From Kiritimatiellia bacterium (GTDB taxonomy: Bacteria > Verrucomicrobiota > Kiritimatiellia > RFP12 > UBA1067), in assembly GCA_900771305.1 (NCBI GenBank), contig CAAGNL010000118.1, positions 1 through 7,818 of the forward strand: DNA of 7,818 nt, read 5' to 3'. Made by a program: the position numbers and the translations under genes. The notes under the pieces were generated by a model. The model did no database searches. It had not been told where the DNA came from and saw nothing but the letters and a program-made list of their open reading frames with translations. Of the stretch, positions 1-6,355 are shown one piece after another; position 1 is the stretch's first letter; the number at the start of each line of letters is the position of its first letter.

Positions 1-989
1 CGGAGGATCTCCTCGTCGAAGGTGCGGCCCGTCGCCGTCTTGAAGCGGATCTCCGCGGACCTGCGCGAACCGGGGAAGCGCGCGGCGACGTCGCGGGCGG
101 AGATGCCGGCCGCGAAATGCGTGCGGATGAACTCGAGCGCGTCGGCGACGGCCCCGTCCGGCCTGGTGAGACGCCGCGTGGACTGCCGTCGGACGACGCC
201 GACGGGCTGGACGGTGAAGGCGCCGTCCGTGCGCGTACCGTCCCCGAGGGCGGCCGCGAGGATCTCGGCGGCGAATTCGCCCGTGCGTTCGTAGTCGAGG
301 TGGATGCTGGAGATTGTGGGGACGGTCGACTCGCAGAGCGTCTCGTCGTCGTTGACGCCGAGCACGGAGACGTCCTGCGGCACGTCGAATCCGGCCATGT
401 GGCAGGCCTCGAGCACGTGGACGGCGAGTTCGTCCAGGACGGCGAGGACACCGCAGGGCCGGGGCAGCCCGGCAAGCCAGTCCGCCAGGCGGTGGCGGAA
501 GCCGAGCTCGTCCTCGCGGTCCGCCGGAGCCGTCGGAAAGGCGTGCACGCGGGCGTTCCGCGCGGCGGCCTCGCGATTCAGGGCCTCCCGCTTGTTGTCG
601 CTCCAGTACGCGGGTTCGTACCAGCCGACGAAGCCGTAGTCCTTGATCCCCTCGGATTCGAACGTCTCGGCCGCGAGCTGGGCCACCGCCGGCGAGTCGT
701 TCGTGACGCAGGCGGCACGCCCCTTGGTCCGGGCCGGGTCGTGGCAGAGGTAGACGACGGGCGTGTCGCCGAACGCGTCGGGGGTGAGTTCGGCGTGCGG
801 ACCGCTGCATTCGGCCACGCAGCCGGCGGCTCCGGCCGCGCGGATGCGGGCCGCGACGTCGAAGGGCCGCGTCGTCTTCTCGGCGGCGACCACGCGCCAG
901 CCCGCCTTGCGGGCATACGCCGCGACGCCAGCGAGCTTCCGGCGGGCGATCACGGGCTGCCCCGTCTGGAAAAAGACAATCGTCTCCAT
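1..989 (-). CDS. XylR-type transcriptional regulator (LacI-like ligand-binding domain + AraC HTH), C-terminus off window
   Basis: 329 codons are visible and the C-terminus lies beyond position 1. Residues 1 to about 270 read as a periplasmic-binding-protein fold of the LacI/XylR type. The signature is at about 202-244: VPQDVSVLGVNDDE, then TISSIHLDYERTGEFAAEIL. There is no N-terminal LacI-type HTH; the ligand domain begins at the first residues, as in XylR. An AraC-type DNA-binding region starts at about 281 (ALEFIRTHFAAGISARDVAARF, then RSAEIRFKTATGRTF), so only the first half of that domain is in view. The ATG at 989 is the first in frame after an upstream stop (999-1001). The family senses a sugar in the cytoplasm and usually activates neighbouring catabolic genes. 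It is divergent from the oxidoreductase operon, so it is the obvious candidate regulator of that operon. The ligand cannot be read from sequence; the xylR symbol is withheld for that reason. Confidence 0.9.
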   Translation of the reverse strand, partial: METIVFFQTGQPVIARRKLAGVAAYARKAGWRVVAAEKTTRPFDVAARIRAAGAAGCVAECSGPHAELTPDAFGDTPVVYLCHDPARTKGRAACVTNDSPAVAQLAAETFESEGIKDYGFVGWYEPAYWSDNKREALNREAAARNARVHAFPTAPADREDELGFRHRLADWLAGLPRPCGVLAVLDELAVHVLEACHMAGFDVPQDVSVLGVNDDETLCESTVPTISSIHLDYERTGEFAAEILAAALGDGTRTDGAFTVQPVGVVRRQSTRRLTRPDGAVADALEFIRTHFAAGISARDVAARFPGSRRSAEIRFKTATGRTFDEEIL

Positions 990-995
990 GGGCGC

Positions 996-1001
996 ATTCT
1001 A
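996..1001 (-). promoter_or_regulatory. possible -10 element of the regulator, implying a leaderless or near-leaderless mRNA
   Basis: On the minus strand TAGAAT ends seven bases before the ATG at 989, so transcription would begin at or next to the start codon. A weak -35 candidate (TTGCGC) lies 18 bases further upstream. The only Shine-Dalgarno-like word, GGAG, is about 20 bases from the ATG, which is too far to be convincing. This is a weak pattern match and a chance hexamer is possible. Confidence 0.25.
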
Positions 1002-1056
1002 CCATGCTCCCTACGCACCGCGCAACGCAAAAGTGCCGATTTATTCCAGGGCCGAG

Positions 1057-1101
1057 TGTCATGTACATGGCTGATTCCATGATAAAATCTAAAACATGAC
1101 A
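1057..1101. repeat. inverted repeat TGTCATGT...ACATGACA with internal CATGTACATG palindrome
   Basis: TGTCATGT at 1057-1064 is the exact reverse complement of ACATGACA at 1094-1101. The left arm overlaps a perfect 10-bp palindrome, CATGTACATG, at 1060-1069. An AT-rich stretch (1081-1094, containing TAAAAT) lies between the arms and could hold the -10 of the rightward operon promoter. The arrangement, between divergent genes and around AT-rich DNA, fits regulator binding, but the spacing is too wide for a single dimer site. Assignment as an operator is inference. Confidence 0.4.
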
Positions 1102-1108
1102 TTGGTGC

Positions 1109-1141
1109 GGTGTCAGGGAATGGCGGAGGGTGTCTGACACC
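1109..1141. promoter_or_regulatory. putative operator: repeated GGTGTC half-sites and palindrome GGTGTC-T-GACACC
   Basis: GGTGTCTGACACC at 1129-1141 is a perfect palindrome around one central base. The half-site recurs as GGTGTCAG at 1109-1116, so GGTGTC occurs as a direct repeat with starts 20 bp apart, close to two helical turns. GGTGTCAG (1109-1116) and CTGACACC (1134-1141) also form an exact 8-bp inverted pair. AraC-family regulators commonly bind direct repeats about two turns apart, which matches the domain type of the divergent regulator. The block lies 40-72 bp upstream of the first operon ATG. The one-base centre cannot form an RNA hairpin loop, so a DNA site is the better reading. 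Confidence 0.45.
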
Positions 1142-1168
1142 TCCTGCCAAATTCGAGATGAAGATTCT

Positions 1169-1173
1169 AGGAG
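1169..1173 (+). promoter_or_regulatory. Shine-Dalgarno AGGAG deciding the start of oxidoreductase A
   Basis: AGGAG stands seven bases before the ATG at 1181. The open frame continues upstream to a GTG at 1130. That GTG lies inside the palindrome, has no comparable ribosome site and would put 17 extra residues before the Tat twin arginine. The 1181 start gives a textbook Tat signal at the very N-terminus. Confidence 0.75.
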
Positions 1174-1180
1174 AAGACAG

Positions 1181-2608
1181 ATGAAGAGACGGGAATTTCT
1201 GGGATTGGCCGCTGGCGCAGCGGCATTCAACATCGGCGGTGTCGCCTTCGGGCAGAGCCGGGCGAAGCAGATTGCGGCGGGGCGGAAGATCCGCGTGGCG
1301 CTGATTGGATGTGGCGGGCGCATGCGGAGCGTGCTCGTGACGAAGTGCCTGGACGAGGAGATCGTCGCGATGGTTGACCCCGACGCGCCCCAGATGACGT
1401 ACACGAAGGAGCGCATCACGAAGCTCGCCCCAACCTACGATCTTTCGAAAGTGAAGGAATTCGCAGACTACCGCGAGTTTCTGGACAAGATGGGGGACGA
1501 GGTCGATGCGGCGATCATCGCCTCGAACCAGCAGTCGCACGCGCCCATCGCGATCGCCTGCATGAAGAAGGGCATCCACGTCTACGTCGAGAAGCCGATC
1601 TGCTACTCCGAGGAGGAGGCGGATCTGCTCGCGGAGGCGCAGAGGAAATACGGCGTCGTGACGCAGGCGGGCCACCATGGGCATTCGGGGGCGTTCCAGC
1701 CGCTCGTCGCGGAGTACGTGCAGAGCGGCGCGCTGGGACAGGTCCGTGAAGTGTGGAGCTGGAGCGACCGCTTCAACGCGCAGCGGAGCCTGAGCCCGGT
1801 GATCGAGCCGCCGAAGGGCATGAACTGGGATTTGTGGGTGGGGCCGGCCGAGATGCGTCCCTACCGTCGGTCCTATCTTGGCCAGCGCTGGTACGACATC
1901 CGCGGCTTCGGCAACGGCTCTCTCGGCAACATGGGCAACCACGTGCTGGACGCGCCGTTCTGGGCGCTCAACCTGATGAACACGCCGCCGACCTCGGTGA
2001 CGATGGAGGACATGAGCTATGTCTGCCCGGAGTCCTGGCCGACGCGCGAGACGATCACGTATGAATTTCCGGCGCGTCCCGGCATGGACCCCGTGACGCT
2101 CCACTGGATGGACGGCATCAAGGACGACGTGCCGATCGACGAGAACGTACAGTACCACTACGCCAAGCGCGAATGGATGAACTTCCCGTCCATCGTCCTC
2201 GACTACGAGAAGAAATACAACATGAGCCTCGGCAACATCGGCACGCTTTTCCTCGGCGAGAAGGGCGCGCTGTGGGCGGGGCAGTTCGGCAACGCGTACC
2301 AGTTCGTGCCGCTCTCCCTCAAGAAGGAACTGCCCGTGCCGCCGCAGAAATATCGTCGTCTCGCGAAGGGCAAGAGCCACGTGCACGAGTTCTTCGACGC
2401 GATCCGCGAGGGGCGCAGGGCGAACGCGGACTTCGTCGACTACGGCGTACCTCTCGTGAAGACGGTTCTGCTCGGCAACGTCGTGGCGCTCGCCGCGCGC
2501 GACGGGAAGCCGCGCGTGGAGTGGAACGGCAAGTCCGTGACGAACAATCCCTCCGCCAACGCCTATTGCAGGACGACGTACCGCAAGGGGTGGGAGATCG
2601 AGATTTAG
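1181..2608 (+). CDS. Tat-exported Gfo/Idh/MocA family oxidoreductase (A)
   Basis: The 475-residue protein starts with a Tat signal (MKRREFLGLAAGAAAF, twin Arg at 3-4, probable processing near residues 22-26). A Rossmann fold follows from about 37, with VALIGCGGRM at 39-48 as the dinucleotide-binding loop. H120 sits where the family has its NHxHA motif (here SNQQSHAP). The hallmark EKP is at 137-139. The C-terminal alpha/beta domain carries GNMGNHVLDAPF (249-260), in which H254 and D257 match the GxHxxD substrate and catalytic region. Family members oxidise, reduce or epimerise sugars, inositols and related compounds with NAD(P). Exported ones such as Zymomonas glucose-fructose oxidoreductase fold with a bound cofactor before Tat transport. 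It is first in the rightward operon and a clear paralogue of the product at 3615-5069. The substrate is unknown. The stop codon lies inside a tandem repeat. Confidence 0.92.
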   Translation: MKRREFLGLAAGAAAFNIGGVAFGQSRAKQIAAGRKIRVALIGCGGRMRSVLVTKCLDEEIVAMVDPDAPQMTYTKERITKLAPTYDLSKVKEFADYREFLDKMGDEVDAAIIASNQQSHAPIAIACMKKGIHVYVEKPICYSEEEADLLAEAQRKYGVVTQAGHHGHSGAFQPLVAEYVQSGALGQVREVWSWSDRFNAQRSLSPVIEPPKGMNWDLWVGPAEMRPYRRSYLGQRWYDIRGFGNGSLGNMGNHVLDAPFWALNLMNTPPTSVTMEDMSYVCPESWPTRETITYEFPARPGMDPVTLHWMDGIKDDVPIDENVQYHYAKREWMNFPSIVLDYEKKYNMSLGNIGTLFLGEKGALWAGQFGNAYQFVPLSLKKELPVPPQKYRRLAKGKSHVHEFFDAIREGRRANADFVDYGVPLVKTVLLGNVVALAARDGKPRVEWNGKSVTNNPSANAYCRTTYRKGWEIEI

Positions 2609-2689
2609 TGAAAAGTGCATAACGAAGAGTGAAAAGTGAAGGTTGTAGAGATTTAGTGAAAAGTGCATAACGAAGAGTGAAAAGTGAAG
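2600..2689 (+). repeat. perfect 42-bp tandem direct repeat spanning the oxidoreductase A stop codon
   Basis: Bases 2600-2641 are repeated exactly at 2648-2689, a period of 48 bp. Each copy starts GAGATTTAG, so the last two codons and the stop of gene A are duplicated. Each copy is itself built of 7-base words: AGTGAAA at 2607, 2628, 2655 and 2676; AGTGAAG at 2635 and 2683; AACGAAG at 2621 and 2669. The perfect match suggests a recent slippage or recombination duplication. It has no stem-loop character and no T-run, so it does not look like a terminator. Confidence 0.9.
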
Positions 2690-2704
2690 AACGGAACGAC
2701 TGAA

Positions 2705-3562
2705 ATGAGCCTGAAGATGCTGAAGTTTGCATGCGCCGCGGCGTTGTGCCTGGGCGCGATGGGCGCCGAGGAGGCGAAGCCGGAGATCATCGAGGAGACG
2801 GACGACACGATCCTCGAGAAGTACTTCGCCCTCGACACGGAGCTGACGTTCTATTCCGCGTACATCTGGCGTGGACAGATCCTCTACTCCACTCCCGTCT
2901 GGCAGCCCGCCGCGAATCTCTGGTTCAAGTTCGGCGAGAACGCCGAATATGGCAAGATCAAGCTGCGGTGCTGGTCCAACTGGGCCCTCCAGGCCTACAA
3001 GCCGCCGCACCGCTTCGGCCAGATGAGCATCGTCGACGAGACGATCAGCTACAACTACACGGCCTTCGATTGCCTCGACTTCGAGACGGGCTTCATCCTG
3101 TACCAGTTCCCGAATCGTCATGGCATGGGCATGCGCGACACGGACGAGTTCCTCGCGGGTGTGCAGTGGCGCAACAAATACCTCACGCCGCGTGCCTACG
3201 TGTGGTGGGACTTCGACAAGGGCGGGCACAACGACCCCGACATGCTCTACTTCGACTTCGACTTCTACCACGCGTTCAAGCTGACGGACGACGTGACGCT
3301 CCGCCTCGGCTCCGGCTTCGGCGTCGGCAATGGTCCCTACAACGAGCACTACTCGAAGGGCGACTTCGACGGTGTCGCGTTCAACAACTTCCACACGGAC
3401 GCCGCGCTCTACTATCAGCTCACGGACTGGTTGAAGGTGGGTGGCTCGCTCAGCTACTACTACAGCCTGAGCCGCCAGGTGCGCCACAGCCGCTACGACA
3501 TGCACGAGAACTACACTGCCGGCATTCTGCGCGGCGGCATCCACTTCGTGGCCAATTTCTAA
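2705..3562 (+). CDS. putative outer-membrane beta-barrel protein
   Basis: About 285 residues. MSLKMLKFACAAALCLGAMGA is a Sec-type signal peptide with probable cleavage near residues 20-21. The mature part lacks hydrophobic helices and is rich in Tyr, Trp and Phe in alternating strands (ELTFYSAYIWRG at 46-57, later LYYQLTDWLKVGGSLSYYY). It ends GGIHFVANF, and a terminal Phe is the usual signal for BAM-dependent outer-membrane insertion. The WRG near the first strand recalls the TIGR02001-type group of conserved outer-membrane proteins, but I cannot confirm membership. The likely role is a pore or surface protein for the substrate handled by the flanking exported enzymes. The ATG at 2705 is chosen with GGA at 2693-2695. 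A GTG at 2684 falls inside the repeat and would add seven polar residues to the signal, and an ATG at 2717 is also possible. It sits between paralogues A and B. Confidence 0.75.
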   Translation: MSLKMLKFACAAALCLGAMGAEEAKPEIIEETDDTILEKYFALDTELTFYSAYIWRGQILYSTPVWQPAANLWFKFGENAEYGKIKLRCWSNWALQAYKPPHRFGQMSIVDETISYNYTAFDCLDFETGFILYQFPNRHGMGMRDTDEFLAGVQWRNKYLTPRAYVWWDFDKGGHNDPDMLYFDFDFYHAFKLTDDVTLRLGSGFGVGNGPYNEHYSKGDFDGVAFNNFHTDAALYYQLTDWLKVGGSLSYYYSLSRQVRHSRYDMHENYTAGILRGGIHFVANF

Positions 3563-3600
3563 AAGTCCAAGAGGCAGGTTCAAAGTTCCAGGTTTCGATT
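3563..3600 (+). repeat. degenerate heptamer repeat in the junction before oxidoreductase B
   Basis: Directly after the TAA of the beta-barrel gene the DNA reads as 7-base words: GTCCAAG at 3565, GTTCAAA at 3578 and GTTCCAG at 3585. A six-base word breaks the phase once. AGGTTCAAAGT (3576-3586) and GTTCCAGGTT (3585-3594) recur exactly in the junction after gene B. A Shine-Dalgarno region (GAGGGAAGAGG, 3601-3611) follows immediately. Confidence 0.6.
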
Positions 3601-3614
3601 GAGGGAAGAGGACG

Positions 3615-5069
3615 ATGAGAAGACGCGAGTTCATTAAGATGGCAACCATGGGCGTCCCGCTGTTCCACATCGGCTGCGCCGGTTTCGGACAGGGGCGGAG
3701 GCGGCAGATCGCGCAGGGCGCGAAAATCCGTGTGGCGTTGATCGGGTGTGGTCATCGCATGGGCGAAATCATCCAGCTCGTGCTGGCCGAGAAGGTCGTC
3801 GCGATGGTCGATCCCGACCCCGCCTGCATTGCAAAGTTGCGCGAAAAGATCGCGAAGATTCCCGGAGGCAGCGAAGCCGTTGCGGGTTCGGTGAACTTCT
3901 CCGACTACCGTGAGATGTTCGACAAGATGGGAGACTCCGTCGACGCGGTCTTCATCTGCACGCCGAACCACCACCACGCCCTCGCGGCGGTGTGGGCGAT
4001 GAAGCGCGGCATCCACGTGTACGTGGAGAAGCCGATGGCGCTCAATGTCGCCGAGGCGAAGTACATGCAGCAGCTGGCGAAGGAGACAGGGGTCACGACG
4101 CAGGTCGGAAACTTCGGCCATTCGACGCGCGCGATGGCGTTGTGCGTGAAGGCGCTGAAGGAGAAGGTCATCGGCGACATCGAGGACGTCTGGTGCTACG
4201 ACGACCGCGTGAACGCGCTCGACCACCGTCCGCCGGCCAGCAAGCCGCCGGAGGGGATGAACTGGGACGCCTGGGTGGGACCTGCGCCGTGGGTTGACTA
4301 CTATGGCCCCGAGGGCAAGCGGAAGGTCGGCCTCCATCCGCATGATTTCCATTGCTGGCAGGGAGTGGGCAACGGTTCGATCGGCAACATGGGCACGCAC
4401 ATCATGGATGCGCCGTTCTACGGGCTCGATCTCGGTGTAACGCCGCCGACCTCCGTCATCGCCCATGTGGCGGACTTCGCCTGCGAGGGCTCCTGGTCGT
4501 ACCGGACGCGCCTCGAATGGAAGTTCCCCGCGCTGGGCGACCGTGGTCCAATCAACCTCCACTGGTTCGACGGGCTGCGCGAGGGGCTTAAGTTCGGTGA
4601 CGTGAACATGAACGACTGGGGCTATGCCGAGGGCGGACGCAAGATGCAGTACCTGCCAGAGGCGTTGCTGAAGTGCGAGCGGGACTACCATCTCGAGAAG
4701 ATCCCGTTCGCCTCGAATGGCTCGCTTTTCGTTGGCACGAAGGGCTGCATCTGGTTTGGCCACCACACGATGGTCCGCTTCCTGCCGAAGACGCTCGGCA
4801 AGGACCTGACCAAGCGGATCAACTGGACGATGCAGTCGCTCGAACATGTGACGGAATTCTACAATGCGGTCCGCGAAGGGCGCGAGGCCAATACGGGCTT
4901 CACGTTCTCGACGCCGCTTGCGGAGTCGTTGCTGCTCGGCAACGTGGCGACGCTGGGGGGACGCGTCGGAAAGACGCTCATGTGGAACGGCGAGCGCATC
5001 ACGAACGACGAGGGTGCGAACCAGTACCTCGCCTCGACCTACCGGCCGGGGTGGGAGCTGAAAGGTTGA
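3615..5069 (+). CDS. Tat-exported Gfo/Idh/MocA family oxidoreductase (B), paralogue of A
   Basis: 484 residues. The N-terminus MRRREFIKMATMGVPLF is a Tat signal with Arg at 2-4. The Rossmann loop is VALIGCGHRM (40-49), CTPNHHHA at 115-122 is the classic family motif, EKP is at 138-140, and GNMGTHIMDAPF at 257-268 supplies H262 and D265. Blocks shared with A (RGIHVYVEKP, GMNWD-WVGPA, GNGS-GNMG-H--DAPF, TPPTSV, YR-GWE at the C-terminus) show that the two arose by duplication. B keeps the canonical NHHHA where A has NQQSHA, so the pair may differ in substrate or direction. A Cys at 21 follows HIG, but position -3 is His, so lipidation is unlikely. Shine-Dalgarno words AGGGA and GAGG precede the ATG. 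It probably acts outside the cytoplasm on a sugar or polyol with bound NAD(P); the substrate is unknown. Confidence 0.92.
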   Translation: MRRREFIKMATMGVPLFHIGCAGFGQGRRRQIAQGAKIRVALIGCGHRMGEIIQLVLAEKVVAMVDPDPACIAKLREKIAKIPGGSEAVAGSVNFSDYREMFDKMGDSVDAVFICTPNHHHALAAVWAMKRGIHVYVEKPMALNVAEAKYMQQLAKETGVTTQVGNFGHSTRAMALCVKALKEKVIGDIEDVWCYDDRVNALDHRPPASKPPEGMNWDAWVGPAPWVDYYGPEGKRKVGLHPHDFHCWQGVGNGSIGNMGTHIMDAPFYGLDLGVTPPTSVIAHVADFACEGSWSYRTRLEWKFPALGDRGPINLHWFDGLREGLKFGDVNMNDWGYAEGGRKMQYLPEALLKCERDYHLEKIPFASNGSLFVGTKGCIWFGHHTMVRFLPKTLGKDLTKRINWTMQSLEHVTEFYNAVREGREANTGFTFSTPLAESLLLGNVATLGGRVGKTLMWNGERITNDEGANQYLASTYRPGWELKG

Positions 5070-5107
5070 AGGTTCCAGGTTCAAAGTCTAAAGTTCAAAG
5101 GTTTAAA
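5065..5107 (+). repeat. heptamer tandem repeat between oxidoreductases B and C
   Basis: Six near-consecutive words with consensus GTTCAAA run from inside the stop codon of gene B to the ribosome site of gene C. They start at 5065, 5072, 5079, 5086, 5093 and 5101; the fifth is eight bases long. Examples are GTTCCAG (5072) and GTTCAAA (5079 and 5093). The TGA stop at 5067-5069 is part of the first word, GTTGAAG. Confidence 0.75.
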
Positions 5108-5109
5108 GT

Positions 5110-5114
5110 AGGAG
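5110..5114 (+). promoter_or_regulatory. Shine-Dalgarno AGGAG for oxidoreductase C
   Basis: AGGAG lies five bases before the ATG at 5120. It fixes the start, because the open frame extends far upstream into gene B (to about 4673) and that extension is out of frame with real coding sequence. The ATG at 5120 gives a twin-arginine lipoprotein signal straight away. Confidence 0.8.
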
Positions 5115-5119
5115 AAAAG

Positions 5120-6253
5120 ATGAATCGGAGAGGTTTTCTGGGTTTGACCGCAGCGTTTGCGGCGGCGGGGTGCACGACGACGGAGACGAAGAAGGTGGAT
5201 GCGGTGACGCACGCGACGCCCGTCGTGCCGTGGAAGCCGTTCCCGAACGCGAAGAAGGTCCGAGTGGTGCAGTGGGGAATGTGCCATGAGCACGCCGACG
5301 GCAAATTCAAGAGCGTGAAGAAGCTGCCGGACGACTACGAACTCGTGGGCATCATCGACGACCGTGAATCGAAGACCCCGCGTGAAGACCGCGATTTCAA
5401 GGTCTTCGACGGTGTGCCGCGGATGACGCCCGAGCAGTTGTGGGCGGACAAGTCCATCCAGTGCGTGTTCGTGGAGGTGACGAACGACGACCTGATCCCG
5501 ATTGCGTGGAAGGTGGCGAAGCATGGGCTCGCGATGCATCTCGACAAGCCCTGCGGACAGAACCTCAAGAAGTTCGAGGCGCTGATGGACTTCTGCAAGG
5601 CCCGTGGCATCCCGGTGCAGATCGGCTACATGTTCCGCGTGAACCCCGCAATCAAGTTCGCGACGAAGGCCGTGAAGGAGGGCTGGCTCGGCGACATCAT
5701 CTCGGTCGAGGCCGACATGTACCACGACTACGGCAGCAAGAACTACAACGCCTACATCGCCTCCTTCAAGGGCGGCATCATGTACAACCTGGGCTGTCAC
5801 CTGGTGGACTTCATCCTTCCGATGATGCCGGGGATGCCCACGAAGGCGCATGTGGTGCGTCTGCCCGCGCCGGGAGATCCGGACAACGCCGGCACGAACT
5901 GCGTGAGTGTGCTCGAGTGGCCGCATGCGACAGTGACGGTTCGCTCCTCGCGCCATGCCGCGTGTTCGAATCGCTGGCTCCGCATTCAGGGAACGAAGGG
6001 TGCGATCGACCTGCGTCCGATCGAGCGCTTCGACGGCAAGCCCACGACGCTCGAACTGCGCCTCAAGTTCGACGTGCCCGGTTACAAGAAGGGCACGCAC
6101 GTCGTCGACTGCGGCATCCAGAAGGACCGCTACGCCGACCAGCTCAAGGAACTCGCGGACATCGTGCGCGGGCGGCGTCCGAACCCGCCCGGCCAGTACG
6201 ACCACGACGTCGCCGTCCACCGCGTCACGCTCATGGCCTGCGGCATGATGTGA
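5120..6253 (+). CDS. Tat lipoprotein Gfo/Idh/MocA family oxidoreductase (C), divergent subfamily
   Basis: 377 residues. MNRRGFLGLTAAFAAAGC combines a twin arginine (3-4) with a lipobox-like AAGC, so the mature protein is probably anchored through Cys18. Residues 25-33 are KVDAVTHAT, nearly the same as a peptide in the downstream DoxX fusion. The Rossmann part starts at about 46 (KVRVVQWGMCHEHADG). The usual GxGxxG is reduced to WGMCHEHA, a glycine-poor loop. DKP at 142-144 replaces EKP with the lysine kept. GCHLVD at 225-230 provides H227 and D230. LRIQGTKGAIDLRP (287-300) is the typical C-terminal strand of the family. It is shorter than A and B and lacks their long insert, so it belongs to another subfamily. 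It likely works at the membrane surface outside the cytoplasm; the substrate is unknown. Whether NAD(P) is bound normally is open given the altered loop. Confidence 0.88.
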   Translation: MNRRGFLGLTAAFAAAGCTTTETKKVDAVTHATPVVPWKPFPNAKKVRVVQWGMCHEHADGKFKSVKKLPDDYELVGIIDDRESKTPREDRDFKVFDGVPRMTPEQLWADKSIQCVFVEVTNDDLIPIAWKVAKHGLAMHLDKPCGQNLKKFEALMDFCKARGIPVQIGYMFRVNPAIKFATKAVKEGWLGDIISVEADMYHDYGSKNYNAYIASFKGGIMYNLGCHLVDFILPMMPGMPTKAHVVRLPAPGDPDNAGTNCVSVLEWPHATVTVRSSRHAACSNRWLRIQGTKGAIDLRPIERFDGKPTTLELRLKFDVPGYKKGTHVVDCGIQKDRYADQLKELADIVRGRRPNPPGQYDHDVAVHRVTLMACGMM

Positions 6254-6254
6254 C

Positions 6255-6282
6255 GTTGAACGTTGAAGGTTTGATGTCGAAG
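6255..6282 (+). repeat. heptamer repeat after oxidoreductase C
   Basis: Four exact 7-base steps of the form GTNNAAN-like begin two bases after the stop, at 6255, 6262, 6269 and 6276; the first two are GTTGAAC and GTTGAAG. This is the same word family as the other junctions. The last word runs into a short AAGAC/GTCTT inverted repeat (6280-6294). Confidence 0.6.
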
Positions 6283-6299
6283 ACTGGACGTCTTGGTAG

Positions 6300-6321
6300 G
6301 GACCGTTGCCCTCAACGGTCC
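6300..6321. repeat. strong palindrome (9-bp stem, 4-base loop), REP-like
   Basis: GGACCGTTG (6300-6308) pairs perfectly with CAACGGTCC (6313-6321) across the loop CCCT. No T-run follows; the next bases are mixed and then A-rich, so it is a poor intrinsic terminator. It lies 34 bases upstream of the next ATG. It could be a REP-type dispersed palindrome, an mRNA-stabilising or processing stem, or a partial attenuator that lowers expression of the membrane fusion. The sequence alone does not decide between these. Confidence 0.6.
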
Positions 6322-6355
6322 GTGCCGAACGGGAATAAAAGGAAAGGGGTGTAGG

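Noticed and set aside
117..1082. Plus-strand open frame across the regulator
   Set aside because: Its product is a compositionally biased shadow. The minus-strand frame shows LacI-like and AraC-type motifs, while this frame shows none.
1130..1180. Upstream GTG start for oxidoreductase A
   Set aside because: It would place 17 polar residues before the Tat signal and start inside the palindrome. The ATG at 1181 has AGGAG at proper spacing.
2600..2689. CRISPR array or attachment site
   Set aside because: Only two copies separated by six bases, no spacers, and the unit is made of short heptamers. No cas, integrase or tRNA gene is near.
950..3670. Very long antisense open frame (906 codons) over oxidoreductase A and the beta-barrel gene
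   Set aside because: It mirrors high-GC codon bias of the plus-strand genes, has a Val/Arg/His-rich low-complexity product with no recognisable domain, and runs through the tandem repeat. The plus-strand proteins have clear family motifs.
3615..3677. Lipoprotein lipobox in oxidoreductase B (Cys21)
   Set aside because: The residues before Cys are HIG; His at -3 does not fit the lipobox, unlike AAGC in oxidoreductase C.
3450..5084. Antisense open frame (544 codons) over oxidoreductase B
   Set aside because: Arg/His/Val-rich shadow of a convincing sense gene, with no domain or start signal.
6300..6321. Intrinsic transcription terminator
   Set aside because: The stem is strong, but no T-run follows on either strand at the right distance and a co-oriented gene begins 34 bases later.
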